A model generated the notes under the pieces. It saw only the letters and a list, made by a program, of their open reading frames with translations. It was not told the DNA's origin and ran no database searches. This document shows, one piece after another, positions 15,622-23,486 of a stretch of 23,583 bases of DNA. Numbering within the stretch: the stretch's first letter is position 1; the number at the start of each line of letters is the position of its first letter. Origin of the DNA: Bacillota bacterium (GTDB taxonomy: Bacteria > Bacillota_I > Bacilli_A > Erysipelotrichales > Erysipelotrichaceae); NCBI GenBank assembly GCA_023388535.1, contig JAEWFZ010000004.1, positions 1 through 23,583 on the forward strand, written 5' to 3'. A program made the translations under genes and the position numbers.

Positions 15622-15710
15622 TGGCGGAGGAACTGGGATTCGAACCCAGGCGAGCTTTCACTCCTATCGGTTTTCGAAACCGACCCCTTCGGCCTCTTGG
15701 GTATTCCTCC
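15622..15710 (-). tRNA. tRNA-Ser (anticodon CGA)
   Basis: Eighty-nine bases including an encoded CCA end. The acceptor stem GGAGGAA pairs with TTCCTCC, the T-loop is GGTTCGAATCC, and there is the long variable arm expected of serine tRNAs. The anticodon loop TTCGAAA on a CGGTT/AACCG stem gives CGA, reading UCG. It lies 31 bases after the ABC-F gene, with its own extended -10 promoter and its own terminator. Confidence 0.96.
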
Positions 15711-15725
15711 ATTTAGAGCATTCAG

Positions 15726-15736
15726 ATTATATCATA
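15726..15736 (-). promoter_or_regulatory. promoter of tRNA-Ser
   Basis: TATAAT at 15731-15726 preceded by TATG plus one base: a complete TRTGn-TATAAT extended -10. It begins right behind the ABC-F stop codon, so the tRNA can be transcribed independently of, or together with, that operon. Confidence 0.65.
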
Positions 15737-15741
15737 TTCAA

Positions 15742-17604
15742 TTAATTTTTGTCTTCAAGAATGGCTTCTAATTGCTCCCATTCTTCAACTAAATGAGCGA
15801 TCTCGTTGTTCACTTCATCGATTTGTTGATTCAATTCATCCATTTTTTGATAATCATGGTAATACTCTGGCTCAAAACGTAATTCTCTTAACAATTCGAT
15901 TTGTTCTTCCGCCTGTGCCAGTTGTTCTAAAACCTGTTCTAGTTTGCGTTGATTGCGGCGGCGCGTTTGTGAACTTAGGACATGTTCGTTAATGGCTTTA
16001 AATTCTTTGGGTTTTTCAAAAACTTGACTATCAAAAAGTTCTAGTGGTTTTAACCATTCGACTTGAACTTCTTTATTTTCATCGATCCTCATAATCCCAT
16101 TAGCCACTTGTTGGATAAAATAACGATCGTGACTGACAAAGATAATCGTTCCATCAAAGTCTTGTAAAGCGGTTTCCAAAGCTTGCTTGGCTGGGATATC
16201 AAGATGGTTGGTCGGTTCATCTAAGATAAGAACATTGGCCTGTTGCAACATCAGTTTCGCCATCGAGAGTCTCACCTTCTCACCACCGGATAAAACCGAA
16301 ACATTCTTAAACACTTCATCGGCACTAAACAGCGCACGGCCAAGGACAGTTCTAACCTCCGTCTGAGTTAAATCCGGATAGGCTTGCCAGATTTCTTCTA
16401 GGATAGTATTTTGGGGATTAAATTGCTGCAAGTCCTGGCGAAAATAACCAATTTCTATCTGATGACCCCAAAGCATTTCTCCATCTAAAAACTCAATTTC
16501 ACCTACCAACGACTTTAAAAACGCCGACTTCCCAGAACCATTCGGACCAATAATAGCTAGTCGTTGTCCTCTTTCTAGCTCCAAACTGAGCTTAAATAAA
16601 GGTTCATCATAGCCAACCACACAATTCAATAAAGAAAGCACTTGTTTACCACCCCGTACTCGCGATATAAAGCGGGCAACAAAAGGACGAATATTGGTAG
16701 TTGGTTTTTCGATTTTCTCCATCCTATCTAAGTATTTTTGCTTAGACTTAGCAAAGGCAGCTTTTGAAGCACTGGCTCGATATTTATCAATCAGAGCTTC
16801 TAAGCGGGCTATTTCTTTTTGTTGTTGTTGATAAGCACTGGATTGTTTATCAATCATGGTTTCTTTTTGTTGGAAGTAGGCGCTATAATTACCATTAAAA
16901 CGATAGGCTTGATGATGCTCTAGTTCAACTACGGTATCACAGATTCGATCTAAAAATAAGCGGTCATGGGATGTTAAAACCAAGGCCGCTTGGTATCGTT
17001 TCAAATAGCCTTCCAGCCATTCGATAGTTTCAATATCCAAATGGTTGGTTGGCTCATCCAACAAAAGAATATCCGGTTTTTGAGCTAAGACCATAACAAA
17101 AGCAAGGCGCGTTCTTTCCCCTCCGGATAATTCTTCAATTAAGCGATTACGATCTTCAACACTGAACCCAAATTTAGTTAGCAAAGTATTGACTTCAAAC
17201 TCCAAATCATAGCCACCCAAAAGTTCAAAGCGTTCCATCATCTGTCCAAGCTGTTGAATTTTAGCGATATCCGATTCATTCGTGATACTGGCTGATAAAC
17301 GTTTTATCTCTGTATCGAGTTGGGTTATTTCAACAAAAATACTCGCTATCCATTGGTTGATGGTTTGTTTAGGATTATCGATAGATATTTGTTCCAAATA
17401 GCCAATACGGAGACGATTCGCCCGATTAAATGTCCCTCGATCGATCGATTCTTGTCCTGAGATGATATTTAGTAAGGTCGTTTTTCCACTGCCATTGCGA
17501 CCAATTAGGGCTATTTTTTCATTGCCCTTAACTTCAAAATTGAGATTCTCAAAAACAATCTGACCAGCAAACGATTTATAAACTTGACTCAAGCTTAATT
17601 TCAT
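15742..17604 (-). CDS. ydiF: ABC-F family ribosome-associated ATPase, YdiF-like
   Basis: A 620-residue protein with two ATPase domains and no membrane spans. Domain 1 has Walker A GRNGSGKT (35-42), LSGGE (159-163) and DEPTNHLD (183-190). Domain 2 has GPNGSGKS (353-360), LSGGE (438-442) and DEPTNHLD (462-469). The connecting helical linker (about 245-300, with SASKAAFAKSKQKYLDRME) is the part that reaches the tRNA/peptidyl-transferase region in ABC-F factors. A C-terminal coiled coil (about 545-618) is present. Placement near tsaD and rex matches Bacillus ydiF. The ATG overlaps the amidase-like stop in ATGA. A housekeeping translation role is more likely than drug resistance, but the latter is not excluded. 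Confidence 0.9.
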   Translation of the reverse strand: MKLSLSQVYKSFAGQIVFENLNFEVKGNEKIALIGRNGSGKTTLLNIISGQESIDRGTFNRANRLRIGYLEQISIDNPKQTINQWIASIFVEITQLDTEIKRLSASITNESDIAKIQQLGQMMERFELLGGYDLEFEVNTLLTKFGFSVEDRNRLIEELSGGERTRLAFVMVLAQKPDILLLDEPTNHLDIETIEWLEGYLKRYQAALVLTSHDRLFLDRICDTVVELEHHQAYRFNGNYSAYFQQKETMIDKQSSAYQQQQKEIARLEALIDKYRASASKAAFAKSKQKYLDRMEKIEKPTTNIRPFVARFISRVRGGKQVLSLLNCVVGYDEPLFKLSLELERGQRLAIIGPNGSGKSAFLKSLVGEIEFLDGEMLWGHQIEIGYFRQDLQQFNPQNTILEEIWQAYPDLTQTEVRTVLGRALFSADEVFKNVSVLSGGEKVRLSMAKLMLQQANVLILDEPTNHLDIPAKQALETALQDFDGTIIFVSHDRYFIQQVANGIMRIDENKEVQVEWLKPLELFDSQVFEKPKEFKAINEHVLSSQTRRRNQRKLEQVLEQLAQAEEQIELLRELRFEPEYYHDYQKMDELNQQIDEVNNEIAHLVEEWEQLEAILEDKN

Positions 17605-18905
17605 GAAGATTCAATCCTTAAATATTTTAATAAGCCCGCTACCAAATCATTTAAGATTTGTTCGTATTCTTGTTCAAAGGTTTGGCGTTGGGTTTCATTT
17701 TTCATGTTACCAAAACTAATCGATACCGTTTGAACGCCGTAAATATTGTCCTTAGCGAACTGATTGGTCCTAGCGGATAAATCCGAATAGGTACCCGCTC
17801 CCAACGAAAGTCCTCCGCTTTCACGAATCAAGTTTTGACGATCCAATTGTTTTAATCGCTGTGGTAAAACCGAGCCGTTAAAGCCACGTTGTGTTTCATA
17901 TTTTAACTTCGAATTAGCAAGAATCGCATCAGCTAATAAAGTTCCTAAGCTACGGCTGGCGTAATTGGAAGAAGTGACCATGAAAGAACGATTCATCGCA
18001 TTTTCGATTTGGGCAAAATCGAGTTGAATCATCAGTTTCGCTTTTTGATCGAGCGCTTGGTAAACACGCCCTTTCTCCCCATAGGTATTTACAAAAACAT
18101 CCTCAACTTCACGGGTTAGACCCACTTTTAATCCATGACTTTCTAATTTACTTTTCAAATCTAAAGCCATTTTATAGGAAACCTGGGCGGTATTAAAATT
18201 TTCATCGATTTGAATTCCGGTATTTGGTCGATTGAAATCCTGATCATAACCCACCGCATCAATAATGATATCTAAGTTTTGACTTTCTTCATCTTTGATT
18301 TCAATAAACAAAGCGTGTTTTCTAAGTAGTGGCTGGTCGTTTTCTGGATCAATAAAGAAATCTTTGTCGGAAAAGATTCGGTAGTGTTTTGATTGTTTGT
18401 TACGTGTAATTGAGTAAAAATCAATTTCTGTCTTCTCTACGGTGCTGATATGATGGAAAACAAAATTATCTTCTACCAAAACTTCGTAAAAGCCTTCCGG
18501 TAAGGTATAGGTTAGTACGTTGATATCAAGTTGACTAGAGCTTAGAAAGCTAAATTGTTCTTGAGTACAGAGATTAATCAAGGTGATGGTCTTACCGTTT
18601 AATTCATCCTTTTCGCCAACCTGGTAGGGATTTTTAGTGATATTTAAAGATTCTCCATAGAAAAAGATATTAGCGACATCAAGAAACGGATACTCGGGAC
18701 GTTCTGAAAAGATTTTTTTGGTTTTCTCCACCGAATAACTACAGATAGTATTATAGGATTTTACCGGTTCTTTTTCTTTTAATTTATTGAGATGAATGAA
18801 ATAAAAGGATCCGATGCCGATTAACAACAAAAAAACCACAAGAAGAACAATTCTTGTTTTCTTGGGTTTAGATGGAGATGGAGCTAAATACTTAGGCTTC
18901 AACAT
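17601..18905 (-). CDS. membrane-anchored amidase_3-like protein with degenerate active site
   Basis: A 434-residue protein with a basic N-terminus, one membrane span (about 18-38), an unrecognised middle region (50-205), and a C-terminal domain (about 210-432) arranged like zinc N-acetylmuramoyl-L-alanine amidases. Fold landmarks remain: LDIIIDAVGYD (211-221), LTREVEDVFV (263-272), KGRVYQALDQKAKLMIQLDF (278-297) and TVSISFGNMKN (393-403). The catalytic positions do not: the usual DPGHGG is DAVGYD, SIHAN is replaced by IQLDF, and the final LVE-GF motif is VSISF. It is therefore probably not a working amidase. It starts 5 bases after asnS with a poor ribosome binding site, suggesting coupled translation, and ends in TGA. 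Confidence 0.75.
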   Translation of the reverse strand: MLKPKYLAPSPSKPKKTRIVLLVVFLLLIGIGSFYFIHLNKLKEKEPVKSYNTICSYSVEKTKKIFSERPEYPFLDVANIFFYGESLNITKNPYQVGEKDELNGKTITLINLCTQEQFSFLSSSQLDINVLTYTLPEGFYEVLVEDNFVFHHISTVEKTEIDFYSITRNKQSKHYRIFSDKDFFIDPENDQPLLRKHALFIEIKDEESQNLDIIIDAVGYDQDFNRPNTGIQIDENFNTAQVSYKMALDLKSKLESHGLKVGLTREVEDVFVNTYGEKGRVYQALDQKAKLMIQLDFAQIENAMNRSFMVTSSNYASRSLGTLLADAILANSKLKYETQRGFNGSVLPQRLKQLDRQNLIRESGGLSLGAGTYSDLSARTNQFAKDNIYGVQTVSISFGNMKNETQRQTFEQEYEQILNDLVAGLLKYLRIESS

Positions 18906-18910
18906 AAACT

Positions 18911-20293
18911 TTAATATTCAATATGACGTGGGGTACGCGGGAAGGATAGAACATCGCGTATATTGTTCATTGCTGTAATATACATTAAGAAGCGCTCAAA
19001 ACCAATACCAAAACCGGCATGTGGGCAACCACCATAACGACGTAAATCCAGATACCATTCTAGGCTTTCCACCTTGACATCCATTTCTTCCATACGTTTT
19101 ATTAAATAATCGATGCGTTCTTCCCGTTGGGAACCACCAACTAACTCACCGATTACTGGTACCAGTAAATCACAGGCAGCTACTGTTTTTCCATCATCGT
19201 TTAAGCGCATATAGAAAGCTTTAATATCTTTTGGATAATCGGTTAAGAAAACCGGACCATTGACAACATTTTCGGAAATATAACGTTCATGCTCGGACTG
19301 TAGATCCATACCCCATTCAACGGGATACTCAAAGTCAACGGTGGCTTCTTTTAAGATCTCAATTGCTTGACTGTAAGGCATTCTCACAAATTCGCTATTA
19401 ACGATTTGATTGAGACGCTCTAATAAGGTTTTATCCATATGTTGGTTGAAGAATTTCATTTCCTCAGGACAGTTTTCTAACACATACTCAATACAATATT
19501 TAACCAAATCCTCGATTAAATCCATATTATCTTCCAAGTCAGCAAAAGCAATTTCCGGTTCAATCATCCAAAACTCACTCGCATGACGCGGCGTATTCGA
19601 GTTTTCAGCACGGAAGGTTGGTCCAAAAGTATAAATATCTCTGAAAGCTAAAGCATAGGCTTCGCCATGGAGTTGACCAGAAACGGTTAAATGGGCATGT
19701 TTATTAAAAAAGTCTTTTTCATAATTGCCATCTTCCCGGGTTGTTACTGTGAAGACTTCTCCAGCCCCTTCCGCATCGTTTGAGGTAATGATAGGCGTAT
19801 GCACATAGACGAATCCTTGATTTTGGAAAAATTCATGAATCGCCATACTCAACACCGAACGGACTCTAAAGACTGCCGAAAAGGTATTGGTTCGCGGACG
19901 TAAGTGAGCGATTTCTCTTAAGTATTCAAAACTATGACGTTTCTTTTGTAAAGGATAGCTACTGTCACTGGCTCCGATTAATTCCACTTCGGTTACTTCT
20001 ATCTCAAATGGTTGTTTCATCTCGGGGGTTAATTTTAAATTTCCAATTATTTTTACAGAAGTTCCAACTAGGTATTTGGAGACTTCTTCATAATTATTTA
20101 ACGCCGAACTATAGACACATTGAGCATTACGAAAATAGGTACCATCATTGAGTTCAATAAACGATACATTTTTTCCTGTACGATTGGTGCGAATCCATCC
20201 CATCAATAAGATTGGATTCAGTTCATCAATTTCAATTTCATGATGATTATTGGTAATTTCGTATAATTCTCGAATGGTCATTTCGTTAAACAT
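18911..20293 (-). CDS. asnS: asparaginyl-tRNA synthetase
   Basis: A 460-residue class II synthetase that attaches asparagine to tRNA-Asn in the cytosol. An N-terminal OB-fold anticodon domain (about 27-108, MGWIRTNRTGKNVSFIELND) precedes the catalytic core. Motif 2 is FRAENSNTPRHASEFWMIEPE (starting at 227), and motif 3 is in GFGIGFERFLMY near 427-438; the protein ends FPRTPRHIEY. The FRAENS.T.RH.AEFWMIEPE form separates AsnRS from AspRS. It is the second gene after rex, 17 bases downstream, with GGGGG 6 bases before the ATG. No T-box leader is present, so control by tRNA charging is not indicated. Confidence 0.96.
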   Translation of the reverse strand: MFNEMTIRELYEITNNHHEIEIDELNPILLMGWIRTNRTGKNVSFIELNDGTYFRNAQCVYSSALNNYEEVSKYLVGTSVKIIGNLKLTPEMKQPFEIEVTEVELIGASDSSYPLQKKRHSFEYLREIAHLRPRTNTFSAVFRVRSVLSMAIHEFFQNQGFVYVHTPIITSNDAEGAGEVFTVTTREDGNYEKDFFNKHAHLTVSGQLHGEAYALAFRDIYTFGPTFRAENSNTPRHASEFWMIEPEIAFADLEDNMDLIEDLVKYCIEYVLENCPEEMKFFNQHMDKTLLERLNQIVNSEFVRMPYSQAIEILKEATVDFEYPVEWGMDLQSEHERYISENVVNGPVFLTDYPKDIKAFYMRLNDDGKTVAACDLLVPVIGELVGGSQREERIDYLIKRMEEMDVKVESLEWYLDLRRYGGCPHAGFGIGFERFLMYITAMNNIRDVLSFPRTPRHIEY

Positions 20294-20312
20294 AGCTTCC
20301 CCCTTGTTAATA

Positions 20313-20936
20313 TTAATCTAAATGATTGACTTGGAAAACAATTTCTTGAATGGCTGCGACGACGTCGACTTGCTTGAGATAAACGCCATTAGGTACTTGA
20401 ACATGTTCGTGACTAAAGTCAATGATACCAACGATACCGGCTTCAACTAATAAATCTACCGTCTCTTGAACTTTTTGGGTTACAGTAACGATTGCTAATC
20501 GACATTCTTTTGGTAAGCGATTTTTGAGTTCACTCATATGATAGACCGGTACTCCAGCAATTTCACCTTGCTTTTTATTGTCAGTATCAAATCCAATCAT
20601 GATTTCTCCAACGACTTGGTCCCAGCGATTATAATTCAAAAGGGATTTACCTAGGTTACCAACCCCTACTAAGACAATTTTCTCATCGTAATTAACACCT
20701 AATAATTCATCAAAGACACTAATTAAATGATCGACCGAATAACCAAATCCTTGTTTACCTAACGAGCCGATAAACGAAAAATCACGACGTATCGTGGTCG
20801 CTTGGGTATCGCAGTATTCCGCTAAATCACTGGATAATACACGGTCGATGCCACGTTGTCTCATTTTCTTTAAAGCTTTTAAATAAACTGGATAGCGCTT
20901 CATCGTCGCTTTTGGAACTTTTACTTTCTTTTCCAT
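20313..20936 (-). CDS. rex: redox-sensing transcriptional repressor Rex
   Basis: A 207-residue cytosolic regulator that binds DNA when NAD+ is abundant and releases it on NADH. The N-terminal winged helix (about 8-78) has SSDLAEYCDTQATTIRRDFS followed by LGKQGFGY, both family hallmarks. The Rossmann domain has GVGNLG at 91-96 and GFDTDN at 115-120. An AAGGAG site lies 7 bases before the ATG. It heads a run of rex, asnS, the amidase-like gene and the ABC-F gene, with its own extended -10 promoter. No clear Rex operator was found in this window, so autoregulation is not supported. Confidence 0.96.
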   Translation of the reverse strand: MEKKVKVPKATMKRYPVYLKALKKMRQRGIDRVLSSDLAEYCDTQATTIRRDFSFIGSLGKQGFGYSVDHLISVFDELLGVNYDEKIVLVGVGNLGKSLLNYNRWDQVVGEIMIGFDTDNKKQGEIAGVPVYHMSELKNRLPKECRLAIVTVTQKVQETVDLLVEAGIVGIIDFSHEHVQVPNGVYLKQVDVVAAIQEIVFQVNHLD

Positions 20937-20969
20937 GATAATTCTCCTTATTTCTTTAATCTTCTGTAG

Positions 20970-20994
20970 TTAAGTATATCACAGATAGACAAAT
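20970..20994 (-). promoter_or_regulatory. extended -10 promoter and shared element upstream of rex
   Basis: TATACT at 20978-20973 preceded by TGTG plus one base. The 25 bases 20994-20970 read ATTTG..TATCTGTGATATA.TTAA, the same as the element at 10504-10480 upstream of the alarmone synthetase gene, with 22 identities. Only the TGTGATATAnT core is explained by promoter consensus. Confidence 0.6.
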
Positions 20995-21002
20995 GTTTGT
21001 TA

Positions 21003-22013
21003 TTAATTCTTCAAATCTAACGAACTTTGAGCCCCGATATCTAAGCTATATTGATCTCTTGGAAAGTCCGATAAGGCCGCCGCCATGGCAATCATGGCTG
21101 CGTTGTCGGTGCAGGTCCAAAGCGGTGGAATGGTAACTTCTAAATCGGGAAATTGATCTTTTAAATCTAAGATAAGTTCCCGCAAACGGGAATTGGCCGC
21201 TACCCCACCAGCAATAACAAAATGTTTTGGTTGATAGTTTTGAATAGCGCTTATAGTTTTCTCCATCAGTTGTTGTAACGCTGATTCTTGAAATCCATAA
21301 GCAACATCTTCTTTAATTAATGGGCGTCCTTTTTTTTGTTCTCTAGCTTCTAGTTGTAAGATAAAACTCTTTAATCCCGAATAGGAAAATTGATCCTCTG
21401 CAACATGGATTTTAGGGAAAGTATAATTGGCTTTTCCGGATTTAGCTAATTTATCGATGATTGGTCCACCTGGATACCCGGCGCCTAAAAGACGCGCTAC
21501 TTTATCATAGGCTTCTCCAACCGCATCATCGCTGGTTTGAGCGATAATCTTGAAGTCGTTTAGTTTTTCCATATATACCAACTCCGTATGACCACCACTG
21601 ACCACTAAAGCTAATAAAGGAAATTTTAATTCACTAACGTAATTGTTGGCATAAATATGACCGGCGATGTGATGAACTGGAATTAATGGTATTTGATAAT
21701 ACCAAGCCAAAGCTTTGGCGGCTTGTAAACCAACATGAAGGCTGCCGATTAGTCCCGGTCCGATAGTTACCGCAATTTCATCGATATCTTCGATGCTTAA
21801 TTGTGCTTCTTTTAAAGCTTCCAAAATGGTCACCGTTATCTTTTCGACATGGATCCGCGAAGCGACTTCAGGGATAACACCACCAAAATTAGCGTGTGTT
21901 GCAATCTGTGAATAGACGACGTTGGCTAATAGTTCTTTAGTATCTTTCAAAATAGCGATGGCGGTTTCATCGCAACTTGATTCTATGGCTAATATAATTT
22001 TTGATTTACTCAT
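21003..22013 (-). CDS. tsaD: tRNA N6-adenosine threonylcarbamoyltransferase TsaD
   Basis: A 336-residue ASKHA-fold enzyme. With TsaB and TsaE it transfers threonylcarbamoyl to A37 of ANN-decoding tRNAs. Visible motifs are ESSCDETA (11-18), the metal-binding H115-x3-H119 in PVHHIAGHIY, VVSGGHTELVY, FSYSGLKSF, and the C-terminal TDNAAMIA with the third metal ligand aspartate. Length is normal. The ATG at 22013 overlaps the rimI stop by 8 bases and has GGGAG about 10 bases upstream. A longer frame reaching 22040 has no ribosome binding site and a non-family N-terminus. Confidence 0.96.
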   Translation of the reverse strand: MSKSKIILAIESSCDETAIAILKDTKELLANVVYSQIATHANFGGVIPEVASRIHVEKITVTILEALKEAQLSIEDIDEIAVTIGPGLIGSLHVGLQAAKALAWYYQIPLIPVHHIAGHIYANNYVSELKFPLLALVVSGGHTELVYMEKLNDFKIIAQTSDDAVGEAYDKVARLLGAGYPGGPIIDKLAKSGKANYTFPKIHVAEDQFSYSGLKSFILQLEAREQKKGRPLIKEDVAYGFQESALQQLMEKTISAIQNYQPKHFVIAGGVAANSRLRELILDLKDQFPDLEVTIPPLWTCTDNAAMIAMAAALSDFPRDQYSLDIGAQSSLDLKN

Positions 22014-22404
22014 AGTAGACCATCTCCCAACCATCCCCATCGGGATAATAATTTTTGCGGATACGATTGCGTCGATAACCCATTTTTTTATAGAGTCTAA
22101 TCGCTGCTTGGTTGTCTTGGTGAACTTCCAGAAAGAAAGTAAATGTATGTCCTAATATACGGTGGTATTGTTGCATTAAATAGGAAGCAATCCCTTGCTT
22201 TTGAAATTCTTCCAATACTTTTATATATATTAAATTTGCTTGATCTAAGACCGCTTTGAAGATTAAGATGCCAACTAAAGCGTCGTTTTCATAATAACCA
22301 ATAAAATCATAAAACAACAACATTGAACGCAGTTGTTCTTTAGTGTAAGGAAGTTTGAATTTTTCTAAATCTTCGATTTTGATAGAACTACTGATTTTGT
22401 CCAT
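22006..22404 (-). CDS. rimI: RimI-like GNAT N-acetyltransferase
   Basis: A 132-residue GNAT enzyme, slightly shorter than the usual 145-150. RimI acetylates the N-terminus of ribosomal protein bS18. The acetyl-CoA loop QKQGIAS is at 68-74, followed by FLEVHQDNQAAIRLYKKMGY (91-110) and RKNYYPDGDGWEM, the typical RimI ending. Assignment rests on this C-terminal pattern together with its place between tsaB and tsaD, the same as in Bacillus. It overlaps tsaB by 17 bases and tsaD by 8, so translation is coupled; no strong ribosome binding site is visible. Confidence 0.88.
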   Translation of the reverse strand: MDKISSSIKIEDLEKFKLPYTKEQLRSMLLFYDFIGYYENDALVGILIFKAVLDQANLIYIKVLEEFQKQGIASYLMQQYHRILGHTFTFFLEVHQDNQAAIRLYKKMGYRRNRIRKNYYPDGDGWEMVYYE

Positions 22405-22996
22405 AACTTGATGATTTCTTTAAATAAAGCGGTACTAAATGATCAATATCTTCAACGATTTGCCATTGTTCTTTTAATTGATACATCTGTTTGACAAAAT
22501 CGATATCGATCGCCTCAGCCTCGATCAGATGGGCATCGCCAACCACTTCGTCGACAAAATCAAGCATCGCTTTAATTTCTTCAAGAAACATAATCTGTGG
22601 CTCTAAAATCATTTTTGCATCTTGATAAATGGCGACATAAGCTCTTTTAGAGCGGGCATCTAATAAGGCTAAGCGTGATTTAGAACTTACCCCACAGTAG
22701 ATTTGTAAACTATTCAAGGTATATACCTCTATGCCGGCTACGCTACCCAATACTTTGGCGATCGTCATAGCAATGCGAATTCCTGTGTAGGAACCTGGAC
22801 CCACGCTAATAACGATTTGTTTTAAAGTCTTTGGGCTGAGTTGATGTCTTTTAAAGAGTTCATCGATGCGTACCATCGTGATTTCGGATTGTTGGCGATT
22901 GGCAGGTTCGCTGATTTTTTCAATTAATTGACCATCTACGATTAAGCCGAGGTTTAAAAAACGGGTTGAGGTATCCAGTAGTAAACTAGTTTCCAT
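22388..22996 (-). CDS. tsaB: t6A biosynthesis scaffold protein TsaB
   Basis: A 202-residue ASKHA-fold partner of TsaD that lacks catalysis itself but holds the TsaD-TsaE complex together. The family signature SVGPGSYTGIRIAMTIAKVL is at 64-83, LLDARSKRAYVA at 111-122, and the protein ends near PLYLKKSS. It is a little shorter than typical (about 220-230), mostly in the C-terminal half. It overlaps tsaE by 11 bases and rimI by 17. Confidence 0.93.
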   Translation of the reverse strand: METSLLLDTSTRFLNLGLIVDGQLIEKISEPANRQQSEITMVRIDELFKRHQLSPKTLKQIVISVGPGSYTGIRIAMTIAKVLGSVAGIEVYTLNSLQIYCGVSSKSRLALLDARSKRAYVAIYQDAKMILEPQIMFLEEIKAMLDFVDEVVGDAHLIEAEAIDIDFVKQMYQLKEQWQIVEDIDHLVPLYLKKSSSYGQNQ

Positions 22997-23435
22997 AAGT
23001 GTTTAGCTCCTCAATTAAAGCGGCGTCGGCTTCAATTTCAATCTGACGTTGTTGTTGATCGATATAGTGTATCTGAATTTTAATATCGGGAGTCTCCAAC
23101 TGATCTTGGATAAAATTAGCCCATTCAATAATGACTATATGTTCGCCATCAAAATAGTCCTCAAACCCTAGATCTTGATCGATTCCTTCCAGACGATAGG
23201 CATCGATATGTACAAGCGGATGATCGCCATGATAGATTTTCATCAGCGTGAAGGTTGGAGAATTGACGTTATCACGGATATTTAACCCTTTGGCTAAGCC
23301 TTGGGTAAAGGTGGTTTTACCTGCTCCCAAATTTCCTTCTAAGAAAATGATTTCATTACCTTTTAACAAGCGCGCTAAAAAGGTTGCGAATTCTTGAGTT
23401 TGTTGAGGACTGTGGGTGGTGATGGTTGTTTTCAA
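22986..23435 (-). CDS. tsaE: t6A biosynthesis ATPase TsaE
   Basis: A 149-residue P-loop ATPase of normal length that resets the TsaB-TsaD complex during t6A synthesis. Walker A GNLGAGKTT is at 34-42, followed by SPTFTL (59-64), HIDAYRL (76-82) and IIEWA (102-106), all family hallmarks. The start is a TTG at 23435 with AAGGAG 5 bases upstream; there is no nearby in-frame ATG. It heads the overlapping run tsaE-tsaB-rimI-tsaD and begins only about 20 bases after the T-run of the 5S rRNA terminator. Confidence 0.94.
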   Translation of the reverse strand: MKTTITTHSPQQTQEFATFLARLLKGNEIIFLEGNLGAGKTTFTQGLAKGLNIRDNVNSPTFTLMKIYHGDHPLVHIDAYRLEGIDQDLGFEDYFDGEHIVIIEWANFIQDQLETPDIKIQIHYIDQQQRQIEIEADAALIEELNTYGN

Positions 23436-23456
23436 TGGCGCTCCTTATTTTAAGTG

Positions 23457-23483
23457 AAAAAAAGGACTCCACTGAGGGAGTCC
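23457..23483 (-). terminator. rRNA operon terminator
   Basis: A 7-bp stem GGACTCC / GGAGTCC (23464-23470 and 23477-23483, 6-base loop) followed on the minus strand by seven T. It starts 4 bases after the 5S 3' end. Confidence 0.9.
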
Positions 23484-23486
23484 AGA

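Noticed and set aside
20294..20312. T-box or other leader regulating asnS
   Set aside because: The gap to rex is only 19 bases and holds just the ribosome binding site.
20937..21002. Possible Rex operator upstream of rex
   Set aside because: The expected TTGTGA-N6-TCACAA type palindrome is not present; only a single TGTGA half occurs and it is part of the extended -10.
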